A stretch of 64,000 bases of DNA from Verrucomicrobiota bacterium (GCA_017301975.1 JAFLEI010000007.1:1-64000); one strand, 5' to 3'; counted from the first letter of the stretch, positions 45,049-53,727 are shown. Made by a program: numbers and translations. The notes: generated from the sequence alone by a model not told the origin.

Positions 45049-45525
45049 ATGAATAAAATCACTCCGTTCCTGTCATTTGACGGTCGCGCCGAAGAGGCCG
45101 CGCAGTTCTACGTCTCGCTGCTGCCGGATTCGCGCATTGAACGCATCACACGCTCGCCCATGGACACGCCCGGCGGGCCGGCGGGCACGGTGCTGCTGGT
45201 GGAGTTCACGCTGGCGGGCACGCGTTACTATGCGCTGAACACGCCAAACTTTGCCTTCACCGAGGCGGTGTCATTCATGATCCATTGCGATGACCAGGCC
45301 GAGACGGACCGTCTCTGGGAGGCACTGACCACCCAGGGCGGCGAGGAGGTGGCCTGCGGCTGGCTGAAGGATCGGTTTGGTCTGTTTTGGCAAATCACGC
45401 CCCGGCGAATGCTGGAGCTGCTCAATGATCCGGACCCCGCCCGCGCCCACCGCGCCATGGAAGCGATGACGAAGATGATCAAGATCGACATCGCCGAGGT
45501 GGAACGTGCCGCCGATGGTGCCTAG
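45049..45525 (+). CDS. PhnB-like VOC-fold protein (3-demethylubiquinone methyltransferase-like family)
   Basis: 158 residues: ITPFLSFDGRAEEAAQFYVSLLPDSRIERITRSP, ARYYALNTPNFAFTEAVSFMIHCDDQAETDRLWEALTTQGGEEVACGWLKDRFGLFWQITPRRMLELLNDPDPARAHRAMEAMTKM. This is the common PhnB/glyoxalase-fold family, usually of unknown substrate. It stands alone, followed by short-word repeats. Confidence 0.85.
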   Translation: MNKITPFLSFDGRAEEAAQFYVSLLPDSRIERITRSPMDTPGGPAGTVLLVEFTLAGTRYYALNTPNFAFTEAVSFMIHCDDQAETDRLWEALTTQGGEEVACGWLKDRFGLFWQITPRRMLELLNDPDPARAHRAMEAMTKMIKIDIAEVERAADGA

Positions 45526-45578
45526 ACAGGCCGAAAAACATCTCCCGCTCCCCGTCCAGCGGAGCCAACGAAACCGGG

Positions 45579-45835
45579 GTTTCGGTGGTTTCGGTGGTTC
45601 ATTTTAAAAGGGGGAGTATTTTTTTTACCGTCCAGCTTGTGGCAGGCTTGTGATTCCGGAGCATCCCTTCTCCGACGTCACTGACAGAACTGACACAACC
45701 GGGTTCTGTCGGTTGTGTCAGTTTTGTCAGTGCTTTTTAAAAGGGGGAGTATTTTTTTTCAGCCATCCTGGGAGGCGTAGAAGGGAGGTTTTGGTGGTTT
45801 CGGCGGTTCGTTTGGAGAGGAGAAATTATTTTCCT
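45579..45835. repeat. Short-word repeat copies, left of the MtfA-like gene
   Basis: Three copies share TTTTAAAAGGGGGAGTATTT or a decayed form (45601-45622, 45735-45760, ~45805-45832). Each is preceded by its own repeated word: GGTTTCGGTGGTTTCGGT; a TGACAGAACTGACACAACC / GGTTGTGTCAGTTTTGTCA inverted pair (45680-45731, one mismatch, 10-base loop); and GGTTTTGGTGGTTTCGGCGG. The block lies on the opposite strand to the copies at 46866-47187. Confidence 0.75.
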
Positions 45836-45966
45836 GCCCTGCTGGGTGGCGTTGGGATAACAGGGGAGAGTTGTTTCTGTGGAACAAGAAACACCCCGCC
45901 TCACAGTCATGGCCAGCATTTTCAAATGCTCTGGCAGCCAGCCACCCATGGACTACTCTCAGCCCC

Positions 45967-46743
45967 ATGATCTGGGAGAAACTGAAGGTGCTGCTGGGTA
46001 TCGAGACAAAGGAGCCCGTGGTGTTCCATGAGGAATGGATCGGCATCCTGAGGCAGCATGTACCTCTTTACGCACACCTGCCGGAGGAGCTGCGGCTGCG
46101 GCTTCACGAGAGGATCGCGCAATTCATCGCCACCATCCGTTTTGAAGGCTGTGGCGGGCTGGAGCTGACGGAGGCCATGATCCTCACCGTGGCGGCGCAG
46201 GCCTGCCTGCTGGTGGTGCAGCGCACGGGGAAACCCTACCCCAAGCTGAGCGCGGTGTACCTCTACCCCACCACCTTCAGCTCGGTAAGCGCTAGCAGGG
46301 ATGCGCAGGGCATCGTCACTGAGGGAGAGGTGCACCGGCTGGGGGAATCCTCCCACTGGGGCACCGTGGTGCTGGCCTGGGATTCCGTGACTCATGGAGC
46401 ACGCTTCATGGATGATGGCGACAACGTGACCTTCCATGAGTTTGCCCACCAACTGGACCACGAGGACGGCCCGACCGACGGTGCCCCTGCCCTGCCCAGC
46501 AGCGGGGCCTACCGCAGGTGGTCCCACGTCTTTCATGACAACTACGCCGACTTCCTTCAGCGCACGGAGGAGGGCACCGAGAAGGTGCTGGATGCCTACG
46601 GCGCCACCAATCCTGCGGAGTTCTTCGCCGTCGCCACCGAGACCTTCTTCGAGAAACCGCAGAAGCTCTACGACGAGCGTCCGGAGATGTACACAGAACT
46701 GGCCAGATACTACCGTCTGGATCCACGGGAGTGGATGGAGTGA
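45967..46743 (+). CDS. MtfA-like zinc metallopeptidase (M90)
   Basis: 258 residues: the zinc motif NVTFHEFAHQLDHEDG (HExxH) with a downstream Glu region AEFFAVATETFFEKP, and the conserved LTEAMILTVAAQACLLVV. MtfA (YeeI) is a cytoplasmic aminopeptidase-like protein that in E. coli binds the Mlc repressor and affects glucose uptake; the role here is not known. Both sides of the gene carry oppositely oriented short-word repeats. Confidence 0.88.
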   Translation: MIWEKLKVLLGIETKEPVVFHEEWIGILRQHVPLYAHLPEELRLRLHERIAQFIATIRFEGCGGLELTEAMILTVAAQACLLVVQRTGKPYPKLSAVYLYPTTFSSVSASRDAQGIVTEGEVHRLGESSHWGTVVLAWDSVTHGARFMDDGDNVTFHEFAHQLDHEDGPTDGAPALPSSGAYRRWSHVFHDNYADFLQRTEEGTEKVLDAYGATNPAEFFAVATETFFEKPQKLYDERPEMYTELARYYRLDPREWME

Positions 46744-46865
46744 AGGTGCATCCAAAGTACTTACAGTGATTCTGAATAGCACCGAGTGGTATTTACAAGC
46801 ATGTCATTGATCAGCCCGCTCATGGCGTCCCCCCTTGAGTCCTTCCACCCCGTGAATCCCGACGT

Positions 46866-47187
46866 GAAAAAAACACTCCCCCTTTTAAAATGAACCAACA
46901 AAACCAACAAAACCAACAAAACCCTCAAAACCCCCAGCCCACCTCCATCTGAGATGGCAGAAAAACACTCCCCCTTTCAAAACGAACCATCAAAACCCTC
47001 AAAACCTCCCCCGGGATGGCTGAAAAAAATATTCCCCCCCTGCAAAACACACCGACGAAACTGACGAAACCCCACGGGTGGGTCGGCCAGAGGCATGCCT
47101 GCCACCCTCCACAGAGCCTGCAAAATATTCGTCCCCCTTTTAAAAGGCACTGACAAAACTGACACAACTGACAGAACCTCCCCCAAA
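46866..47187. repeat. Short-word repeat copies, right of the MtfA-like gene
   Basis: Four copies share ACTCCCCCTTTTAAAA or close forms (46874, 46968, 47030, 47132). After each comes a copy-specific word in tandem: ACCAACAAA three times; ACCCTCAAA twice; ACGAAACTGACGAAAC; and CTGACAAAACTGACACAACTG. They are the reverse complement of the block at 45579-45835. The remainder of 46744-47363 holds no gene. Confidence 0.75.
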
Positions 47188-47363
47188 GCGGGTTGGTGAG
47201 ATGTCACTCAACCTGCGGCACTCATCCCTCCCTTCACCCGCTTGCAGCCCCCTGCAGCACCGCGCATCTCGGTTGCGCATGGGCCATTTCCCGCCCACAT
47301 CTTCCGCCACCACGGGGCCAGTCCCAATCGAGGCCCTGCACCACCCTACCCAACGCAGTCACC

Positions 47364-47852
47364 ATGAAACGCTCTTCATTGTCCGTCTCCCTGTCCGCCG
47401 CACTCCTGCTTCTTATGACCAGCTGCGAAAGCAGCAAGAAGTCCGAGCCCGCTTCCCCCTCCGCCGCCACTCCGGCCATCAGCGGCACGCCGTCGACTGA
47501 TGGCATGATCTCCACCCCGAGCGGGCTGCGCTACAAGGTGCTGGCGTCCGGGCCTGCAGGCGGGCGCTCCCCCTCGCTCTATGACTCCGCCACGGTGCAC
47601 TACAAGGGCACGCTGACCAATGGCACGGTGTTTGACAGCTCCTACGAGCGCGGCGCCCCCGCCACCTTTGGCGTGAACCAGGTGATCCCTGGCTGGACGG
47701 AAGCACTGCAGCTCATGAAGCCCGGCGATCAATGGCTGCTCTACATCCCCGCCAATCTCGGCTACGGCCCCCAGTCCATGGGCGCCATCCCGGCCAACAG
47801 CGACCTCATCTTCCAGGTGCATCTGATTCAGGTGCACGGTGCCGGCGCGTAG
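47364..47852 (+). CDS. FKBP-type peptidyl-prolyl isomerase lipoprotein
   Basis: 162 residues: signal with lipobox (LLLLMTSC), a Ser/Pro linker, and an FKBP domain with ATVHYKGTLTNGTVFDSSYERGAPATFGVNQVIPGWTEALQLMKPGDQWLLYIPANLGYG...IPANSDLIFQVHLIQV. The key FKBP residues (Y, D, F, VIPGW, Y) are present, so it should assist protein folding in the periplasm, anchored in the outer membrane. Confidence 0.92.
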   Translation: MKRSSLSVSLSAALLLLMTSCESSKKSEPASPSAATPAISGTPSTDGMISTPSGLRYKVLASGPAGGRSPSLYDSATVHYKGTLTNGTVFDSSYERGAPATFGVNQVIPGWTEALQLMKPGDQWLLYIPANLGYGPQSMGAIPANSDLIFQVHLIQVHGAGA

Positions 47853-47925
47853 TGATGCCGGACCTCGCGCGGCTCCCGTTGCGCTGCAGCGGGAGCTTGC
47901 CCGGGCTCGCTTCAATGCAGCGAAA

Positions 47926-48588
47926 CTACTTCCCTTCCCACAGCCGGATGGAATCGATCTGGCAGGTGCCGAAATCCACGGCTTTGAAGTCGATCTGCGC
48001 CTGGCCGGCCATGTCGATGTTTTTGCTTTCGAAGAGGTGCTTCCTGCCATCGATCTTGAGGAGGATCGCGCCTTTCTTCAGCTCGATGACCACGTCATGC
48101 CACTGATTCAGCGCAAAGAGCGGCTCCGCCACGGGCAGGATCTCCACGTTCTTTTTGATCGCCAGCGTGGTGGCCTTTTCGCTGAAGCTCAGGGTGTGAA
48201 TGTGATGGCCTAAATCGAAAAGCGGAAATCCTTTCTCGTAGGTCGTGGCATCATAGCGCACCCGCATGGTGCAGACGAAATTTTCCGGCACCTTGCGCAG
48301 CCAGATGACGGGCTTCAGCCCCGCATGGGAGGGATCGGCGCTGGCTTTCTTCTTGTCCTGAAACTCTTTAGACGACGGGCTGCCGCTGAGCACGCCGTCC
48401 TTCACCGCCCAGGTGGTGTTTTGCCGCACCTCCCAGAACTCCGTGTTCAGAGCGCCATCGAAGTCATCCGAATAAACCAGCTTCAGGCTTTGAAACAGCT
48501 CCGGCTTGTACTCCGCGTCCGCCGCATGCGCGGGAAGGGTGCAGAAAATGGCAAGAGCGAGGACGGCGAGACGGCAGGGAGTGATCAT
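47926..48588 (-). CDS. Exported LamG/DUF1080-like beta-sandwich protein
   Basis: 220 residues: signal peptide (LAVLALAIFCTLPAHAA), then SLKLVYSDDFDGALNTEFWEVRQNTTWAVKDGVLSGSPSS, RVRYDATTYEKGFPLFDLGHHIHTLSFSE and WHDVVIELKKGAILLKIDGRKHLFESKNI. This is the concanavalin-like sandwich of DUF1080/DUF1961-type proteins, distantly like the proteins at 38211 and 58225. Binding partner unknown. Confidence 0.72.
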   Translation of the reverse strand: MITPCRLAVLALAIFCTLPAHAADAEYKPELFQSLKLVYSDDFDGALNTEFWEVRQNTTWAVKDGVLSGSPSSKEFQDKKKASADPSHAGLKPVIWLRKVPENFVCTMRVRYDATTYEKGFPLFDLGHHIHTLSFSEKATTLAIKKNVEILPVAEPLFALNQWHDVVIELKKGAILLKIDGRKHLFESKNIDMAGQAQIDFKAVDFGTCQIDSIRLWEGK

Positions 48589-48639
48589 GGCGGTGCTGAA
48601 ACGCCGGTCGTCGCGTCAAATTGCATCCGGATCACGCGC

Positions 48640-48668
48640 TTGACAGATTAGGACATTTGTCCTAATTC
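48640..48668 (+). promoter_or_regulatory. TetR operator overlapping a promoter
   Basis: ATTAGGACATTTGTCCTAAT (48647-48666) is a perfect 20-bp palindrome. It lies between TTGACA (48640-48645) and TAATTC (48663-48668), spaced 17 bases, so a bound dimer would cover the promoter of the TetR gene at 48687. Autoregulation is the likely mode. Confidence 0.75.
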
Positions 48669-48686
48669 GGCGCGCATCACGCCCGA

Positions 48687-49277
48687 ATGAGCGCCCCGAC
48701 CACACGAGACCGGATCATCGAGACCGCAGACCGTCTGTTTTACCAGAAGGGCTTCGAGTACACGTCCGTCGCAGACATCGCGTCGGCGGTGCAGATCACG
48801 CGCGGAAATCTCACCTTCCACTTCAAGACGAGGGACGATATTCTGGAAGCCGTGATCGACCTCCGGCTGCGGCGCACGCGCGGCATGCTGGAGCAGTGGG
48901 AGGCCGAGGGCTGCACGGCGGCGGAACGCATCCGCTGCTTCATCAACATCCTCATCATGAACCGCGCGAAGATCCTGCTCCACGGCTGCCCGGTGGGCAC
49001 GCTCTGCACGGAACTGGCCAAGCTGGAGCACGCGGCGCTCGCGCAGGCGAACAAGATCTTCAGCCTCTTCCGCGACTGGTTGAAACGCCAGTTTGAGCAG
49101 CTCGGCTGCGGCGGCGAATCCAGGGCGCATGCCATGCACCTGCTGGCCTGGAGCCAGGGCACCGCCACACTTGCGCAGGCCTTTCACGACGAGTCTTTCA
49201 TCCGCGCGGAGGTGCTGCGCGTGCAGGAGTGGCTCGCGGGTCTGAGCCCCAGCCCTGCACGCCGCGCCCGGCGCTGA
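48687..49277 (+). CDS. TetR/AcrR-family repressor
   Basis: 196 residues: N-terminal HTH with TRDRIIETADRLFYQKGFEYTSVADIASAVQITRGNLTFHFKTRDDILEAVIDLRLRR, typical of TetR; ligand domain with MNRAKILLHGCPVGTLCTELAKLEH, matching the AcrR/YcdC-like C-terminal group. A perfect palindrome overlaps its promoter. The following YciI gene, 21 bases on, could be part of its target operon. Confidence 0.9.
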   Translation: MSAPTTRDRIIETADRLFYQKGFEYTSVADIASAVQITRGNLTFHFKTRDDILEAVIDLRLRRTRGMLEQWEAEGCTAAERIRCFINILIMNRAKILLHGCPVGTLCTELAKLEHAALAQANKIFSLFRDWLKRQFEQLGCGGESRAHAMHLLAWSQGTATLAQAFHDESFIRAEVLRVQEWLAGLSPSPARRARR

Positions 49278-49298
49278 TCTTTTCATCCACCCACCCTC

Positions 49299-49586
49299 AT
49301 GTTCATCATCTTTCTCCGTTTCACCGAAAGCAAAACACAAGCCGGCCAGTTCATGGACGGTCACAAGGCCTGGCTCAAACGCGGCTTTGCCGAAGGCGTC
49401 TTCCTGCTCGCAGGCGGTCTTGAGCCCGGTCTCGGTGGCGGCATCCTCGCGCACCAGACCACGCACGCCGCACTTCAGCAGCGCGTGAACGAAGATCCCT
49501 TTGTCGCCGAGGGCATCGTGACGGCTGAGATCCACGAGCTTGATCCCGGCATGGCGGATGAACGCCTGCAATTCCTCGTTTCCTGA
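49299..49586 (+). CDS. YciI-like protein
   Basis: 95 residues: MFIIFLRFTESKTQAGQFMDGHKAWLKRGFAEGVFLLAGGLEPGLGGGILAHQTTHAALQQRVNEDPFVAEGIVTAEIHEL. This matches the YCII fold (ferredoxin-like, with conserved His and Asp). Enzymatic role unknown in most cases. It is probably co-transcribed with the TetR gene. Confidence 0.85.
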   Translation: MFIIFLRFTESKTQAGQFMDGHKAWLKRGFAEGVFLLAGGLEPGLGGGILAHQTTHAALQQRVNEDPFVAEGIVTAEIHELDPGMADERLQFLVS

Positions 49587-49592
49587 AAAGCC

Positions 49593-50204
49593 ATGAGCCT
49601 GACCCACCTCTCCGAAGACGGCAAAGAACGCTGCCACTGGTGCGCCTCCGCGCCGGAGTTCCCCGCCTACCATGACACTGAATGGGGCTTTCCCGTGGCG
49701 GACGATCACCGCTTGTTTGAAAAGCTCAGCCTTGAGGGTTTTCAGTCCGGGCTGAGCTGGCGCACCATCCTCGCGAAACGCGAAAATTTCCGCCAAGCCT
49801 TCCATGGCTTTGATTTCGACCGCATTGCGCGCTTCAAGGAGAAGGACGTGGCTCGCCTGCTTCAAGACGCCGGCATCATCCGCCATCGCGGCAAGATTGA
49901 GGCTGTCATCAACAACGCGCAGCGCGCGCAGGAGCTGGTGAAACAGGAAGGTTCCCTCGCCGCTTTTGTCTGGAGCTACGAGCCTGATCCCCGCACACTC
50001 GGGGAACCGCAGACCGCATCCACCTCAGCGGAGTCCGTCGCGCTTTCCAAGGAGCTGAAGAAACGCGGCTGGAAATTCGTCGGCCCGACGACGGTGTATG
50101 CCTTCATGCAGGCGATGGGCCTCATCAATGACCACGCGAACGGCTGCTTCATCCGCGCCAGGGTGGAAAAAGCTCGCAAAAAAATTCAGCGCCCCCATAG
50201 CTGA
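49593..50204 (+). CDS. tag: DNA-3-methyladenine glycosylase I
   Basis: 203 residues: CHWCASAPEFPAYHDTEWGFPVADDHRLFEKLSLEGFQSGLSWRTILAKRENFRQAFHGFD, and later WKFVGPTTVYAFMQAMGLINDHANGCFIRA. These are the Tag signatures: N-terminal Cys and C-terminal His/Cys zinc site, YHDxEWG, and the substrate pocket. It removes 3-methyladenine from alkylated DNA. It starts 6 bases after YciI. Confidence 0.94.
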   Translation: MSLTHLSEDGKERCHWCASAPEFPAYHDTEWGFPVADDHRLFEKLSLEGFQSGLSWRTILAKRENFRQAFHGFDFDRIARFKEKDVARLLQDAGIIRHRGKIEAVINNAQRAQELVKQEGSLAAFVWSYEPDPRTLGEPQTASTSAESVALSKELKKRGWKFVGPTTVYAFMQAMGLINDHANGCFIRARVEKARKKIQRPHS

Positions 50205-50210
50205 CGCGTC

Positions 50211-50567
50211 ATGGCTTACGACACCTCGCTTGCGGATCGTATCACCGATCTGCTGACCTCCCGGCGCATTCGCTTTACCACCAAGGCGATGATGGGCGGG
50301 CTGTGCTTCATGGTGAATGACAAGATGTGCATGGGCGTGACGCAGCAGCGCCTCATGGTGCGTCTGGACCCCGCCGAGGAAGCCGAGTCGCTGAAACGCC
50401 CTGGCTGCGGGCCGATGGACTTCACTGGAAGACCGATGAAGGGCTACGTCTTTGTGCAGCCGGAAGGCCATGACTCCGAGCAGGACCTGCGGCATTGGGT
50501 GGACCTTGCGCTCGCCTTCAATCCCAAGGCCAAGGCCTCGAAAAAACGCGCCTCATCATCGAAATGA
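50211..50567 (+). CDS. TfoX N-terminal domain protein
   Basis: 118 residues: RITDLLTSRRIRFTTKAMMGGLCFMVNDKMCMGVTQQRLMVRLDPAEEAESLKRPGCGPMDFTGRPMKGYVFVQPEGHDSEQDLRHWVDLALAFN. This is the TfoX_N domain alone; in Haemophilus TfoX it regulates competence, but single-domain forms in other bacteria have no known role. It overlaps rlmN by 4 bases. Confidence 0.87.
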   Translation: MAYDTSLADRITDLLTSRRIRFTTKAMMGGLCFMVNDKMCMGVTQQRLMVRLDPAEEAESLKRPGCGPMDFTGRPMKGYVFVQPEGHDSEQDLRHWVDLALAFNPKAKASKKRASSSK

Positions 50568-51652
50568 GCAGCCGCGCCATCATCGCACGCTCCCTGCCCG
50601 ACCTCTCTCACGCTGAGCTGAGCGCTTGGATGCAAAACAACGGTTTCAACACGGCGCACGCGTCGCGCGTCATTCGCAGCCTGCTCTCTGCACAGCCGCC
50701 GAAAGACCGCGCCGATTTCCTCCTGCCAGAAAAGCTCGAAGCGCAGCTTCAGTCCGAATTTCCCACCACCTCCGCGAGCCTCGCCATGCGGCAGGTGTCT
50801 GAAGACGGCACCACCAAGCTGCTGCTGCGCCTCCACGATGGCCGCACCGTGGAGTCCGTGCTGATGCCGGACTTTCACCCGGAGCGTGCAGCGGGCTGCA
50901 TTTCCAGCCAGGTGGGCTGCGCCATGGGCTGTGATTTCTGCGCCACCACGCAGACGGGCTTTGAGCGCAACCTCACCTCCGGCGAGATCGTGGAGCAGTT
51001 CATCCATCTGCGCCGCGAGGCACGCGCCGCCGGCCGCACGCTGCGCACCATCGTCTTCATGGGCATGGGCGAGCCGATGCTGAATCTCAAAAACGTGCTC
51101 GCCGCCGTGCAGCGCATCGCCGCCCCCACGCTCGGCGCTTTTGGTTGGCGGCAGATCACCATCTCCACCGTGGGCATCGTGCCCGGCATTGATGAACTGC
51201 GTGAGGCGGATCTCGGCGTACATCTCGCGCTGTCTCTGCACGCGCCGGATGATGCCACGCGTGCCGACTTGCTGCCCATGGGCAAACGCTTTGATGTGCA
51301 GGACGTGCTCGCCGCCGTGGATCGTTACCAGGCCAGCAGCGGACGCATCACCACCATCCAGTACTGCCTGCTCGATGGCGTGAACGATTCCCTCGCGCAG
51401 GCGCGCGATCTGTCGCGACTGCTGGAAGGACGGCGCATGCATGTGAATCTGCTGCGCTACAATGCCACCGGCCTCAGCCTGCGTGGCCGCACCTACGCAC
51501 CGAGCAGCCTGGAGCAAACGGAAGCCTTCCTCGCCGAACTCCGCGCGCATGGCACCGTGGCCCATCTGCGCCGTGCACGTGGGCCGGACATCGATGCCGC
51601 CTGCGGCCAGTTGCGGAAGCGCGAAGCGGCGCATAGTTCTGCAACTCCATGA
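50564..51652 (+). CDS. rlmN: 23S rRNA (adenine2503-C2)-methyltransferase / tRNA m2A37 methyltransferase
   Basis: 362 residues, radical-SAM: SSQVGCAMGCDFCATTQTGFERNLTSGEIVEQF with CxxxCxxC, FMGMGEPMLN, TISTVGIVPGI, LALSLHAPDDATRADLLPM and a C-terminal conserved Cys (DAACGQL) for the methyl-cysteine intermediate. It methylates A2503 in the peptidyl-transferase centre and some tRNAs. It is translationally coupled to the genes on either side (ATGA overlaps). Confidence 0.96.
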   Translation: MSSRAIIARSLPDLSHAELSAWMQNNGFNTAHASRVIRSLLSAQPPKDRADFLLPEKLEAQLQSEFPTTSASLAMRQVSEDGTTKLLLRLHDGRTVESVLMPDFHPERAAGCISSQVGCAMGCDFCATTQTGFERNLTSGEIVEQFIHLRREARAAGRTLRTIVFMGMGEPMLNLKNVLAAVQRIAAPTLGAFGWRQITISTVGIVPGIDELREADLGVHLALSLHAPDDATRADLLPMGKRFDVQDVLAAVDRYQASSGRITTIQYCLLDGVNDSLAQARDLSRLLEGRRMHVNLLRYNATGLSLRGRTYAPSSLEQTEAFLAELRAHGTVAHLRRARGPDIDAACGQLRKREAAHSSATP

Positions 51653-52110
51653 ACCCCGCGCAAGGCTTCCATCTCATCACGCCCGATGATCTCACCTGGC
51701 GTCTGTCGAATCTCATGCGCATCCCGAACGCCGATTTTCTGGAGCGCACCGGCAGCGAAAACATGGGCGCACGCCTCTGGCGCATGCCGCCCATGAGCGC
51801 GAACACGCTGCACAAGCACATCCGCGCCGAGGAGTTTTATTTCGTGCTCGAAGGCACGGGCCGCATCCGCGTGGGAGATGAAACACTCACCGTGCCGAAA
51901 CACGGCGGCGTGCATGTGGGCCCGGATCAACTGCGGCAGGTGTTCAACGACACCGCCGAAGAAGTGCTCTGGCTCATCATCGGCGCACCTGAAGAAACCG
52001 AATTTCTTCCCGGTGCCACGACCAAGCCCGACCTCTCGCTCATTTATCCCACCGATCCCAAGCAGCTGCCCCAGGAACTCGCGGGCGTGCAGTGGCCGCC
52101 GAAAGACTGA
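51649..52110 (+). CDS. Cupin-domain protein
   Basis: 153 residues: GARLWRMPPMSANTLHKHIRAEEFYFVLEGTGRIRVGDETLTVPKHGGVHVGPDQLRQVFNDTAEEVLWLIIGAPEE. The HxH-x4-E (LHKHIRAEEFY) and later conserved His/Gln fit a metal-binding cupin. Substrate unknown. It overlaps rlmN by 4 bases. Confidence 0.85.
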   Translation: MNPAQGFHLITPDDLTWRLSNLMRIPNADFLERTGSENMGARLWRMPPMSANTLHKHIRAEEFYFVLEGTGRIRVGDETLTVPKHGGVHVGPDQLRQVFNDTAEEVLWLIIGAPEETEFLPGATTKPDLSLIYPTDPKQLPQELAGVQWPPKD

Positions 52111-52166
52111 GGTGCCTTGACTTTTCGCACATAATTTCACATAAACTCACATAGGATCATGTGACC

Positions 52167-52282
52167 ATGGATTGGAAGGCCTTCAGTTTGACGACGCGGC
52201 TGAACCTCAAAAGCTCCACGACATGAAAAAGCTGGAGCGGCTTGGCGCGGGGCAGGCCACCCGCTATCGCATTCTGCCATGA
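52167..52282 (+). pseudogene. Possible remnant of a winged-helix protein end
   Basis: In the 265-bp gap after the cupin gene one frame reads GLQFDDAAEPQKLHDMKKLERLGAGQATRYRILP and stops. The ending resembles the C-terminus of winged-helix domains in Fic-type or ATP-binding regulators (xxLxRxGxGRxTRYRL). No start or upstream domain remains. Just before it, TCACATAA-like words repeat three times (52130-52156). Confidence 0.4.
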
Positions 52283-52375
52283 TGCTGGTTTGAACCCGAA
52301 AAACTAACCAAGCCTGCTGACACCGCCTGCCGACTCTGATTGCCTCACGATGCATCCTGCGGCAGGAGTGAGACA

Positions 52376-53320
52376 GTGATTATTCCCCCCGCCCCACGTC
52401 CAGCCTCCCCATCCGTCACATGGATGACTCCCGCCCAGTGCAAAACGATTGAAGCCGCAGGCACCAATGCGCACCGGCTTGCCTCAGGCCCCGGCGGCTG
52501 GGTGGAGCGGCTGGGCGATGATGTGATCCTTTCCTACAAGAGCGATACCGCGCGCGATGAACTCGCGGCTGGACTCACCCAATGGTGCACGAATTCCGGC
52601 TGGCAGCCCGTGCGTGTGTTCCACCGCTTCCTGCCGCTCAAGAACGCCGACCGCATCTCTCCCGTGCTGCACAGCGGCGATGCCTCGCTGCCACTCACCA
52701 CGGTGGTCACGGAAGCCGGCATTCGCTACGGTCTGGACATCGGTGCCAGCTACAGCCACGGGCTGTTCCTGGACCAGCGACTGAACCGCGCCAAGCTGCA
52801 CGCGCTGAAGCCGAAGCGCGTGCTGAACACCTTTGCCTACACTTGCAGCTTCTCGCTGGTGGCCGCGCTCGCGGGCGCGGAGACGCTGAGCGTGGATCTC
52901 TCCCGCAAGTCTCTGGATCGTGGCAGGCACAATCTCACGCTCAATGGCATCCCGGAAGCCAAGCACCGCTTTGAGGTGGATGACGCCGCCGAACTGCTGC
53001 CGCAGCTCTCCGCGCGCGGAGAGCGCTTTGACGCCATCATCCTCGATCCGCCCACCTTCTCCCGCAGCAAGAACGGCCGCCGCTGGCAGGTGGAGGATCA
53101 CTTTGAAGATCTGCTCAGCGCCGCGCTGGAGGTGGCTGCGCCGAAATGCGCCATCCTGCTTTCCACCAACTGCACCAAGCTTGACCCCGCCAGGCTGGAG
53201 CGCAGCGCCCGCTGGTGCGCGAAGGGCAAGCGCCGCACCGCTGATTATCTCAAGCTCGGCACGCCGGTGGATTTCCCGCCCGGCCACGGCTCCAGCACGC
53301 TGTGGATGATGCTGCGGTAA
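52376..53320 (+). CDS. Class I SAM-dependent rRNA methyltransferase (RlmI/RlmK type)
   Basis: 314 residues: SAM motif VLNTFAYTCSFSLVAALAGAETLSVDLSRKSLDRGRHNLTLNGI, DDAAELLPQL, ILDPPTFSRSKNGRRWQVEDHFEDLLSAALE and LLSTNCTKLDPA. These mark the YccW/RlmI-like group of rRNA cytosine-C5 or guanine-N methyltransferases. The GTG start at 52376 is chosen because AGGAG lies 7 bases upstream of it, while the earlier in-frame TTG has no such site. Confidence 0.88.
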   Translation: MIIPPAPRPASPSVTWMTPAQCKTIEAAGTNAHRLASGPGGWVERLGDDVILSYKSDTARDELAAGLTQWCTNSGWQPVRVFHRFLPLKNADRISPVLHSGDASLPLTTVVTEAGIRYGLDIGASYSHGLFLDQRLNRAKLHALKPKRVLNTFAYTCSFSLVAALAGAETLSVDLSRKSLDRGRHNLTLNGIPEAKHRFEVDDAAELLPQLSARGERFDAIILDPPTFSRSKNGRRWQVEDHFEDLLSAALEVAAPKCAILLSTNCTKLDPARLERSARWCAKGKRRTADYLKLGTPVDFPPGHGSSTLWMMLR

Positions 53321-53329
53321 ATCAGGGCA

Positions 53330-53359
53330 TTGACGTGGTTTAAAGCGGCTGTCTATAAT
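53330..53359 (+). promoter_or_regulatory. Sigma-70-type promoter
   Basis: TTGACG (53330-53335) and a perfect TATAAT (53354-53359) are 18 bases apart. Transcription would start near 53366, so translation of the next gene must use the ATG at 53385, not the one at 53358 that overlaps the -10 box. Confidence 0.75.
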
Positions 53360-53384
53360 GACGACCAACTCTACTGCGCACGTC

Positions 53385-53723
53385 ATGAATCACCGAACCG
53401 CTTTCTGGCTGATGCTGGCCATGGTTTTGTCCCCAGCCTTGGTACCGCTTTCCGCCAACGAGGCCGATGACCAGCCGCACATGCGCACGGCCATCGGTCA
53501 TCTCGAAGCCGCACGGACAGCCAAAGATCCCCTCACAAGCCTGCGCGCCGCCCGAAAGGCCTTGGTCAAAGCGAAACCAAACAAAGAAGGGCAGCGCAAG
53601 GATGCCATCGGCTACGTGGATGAGGCCATCGCCTTTGCGACCACCGGCGACAAAGCGAAGATGCAGGAAAAGATCACCAAGGCCATTTCCAACGTGAAGT
53701 CCGGCATCGCGCGGGCCAAGTGA
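53385..53723 (+). CDS. Small exported helical protein
   Basis: 112 residues: signal peptide (FWLMLAMVLSPALVPLSANE), then MRTAIGHLEAARTAKDPLTSLRAARKALVKAKPNKEGQRKDAIGYVDEAIAFATTGDKAKMQEKITKAISNVKSG. The mature part is a basic helical hairpin like those of other small periplasmic proteins of unknown function. It has its own strong promoter. Confidence 0.7.
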   Translation: MNHRTAFWLMLAMVLSPALVPLSANEADDQPHMRTAIGHLEAARTAKDPLTSLRAARKALVKAKPNKEGQRKDAIGYVDEAIAFATTGDKAKMQEKITKAISNVKSGIARAK

Positions 53724-53727
53724 GCCC

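Noticed and set aside
45579..47187. CRISPR array
   Set aside because: The constant blocks are short, unevenly spaced and on both strands, the variable parts are internal tandem words rather than unique spacers, and no cas gene is near.
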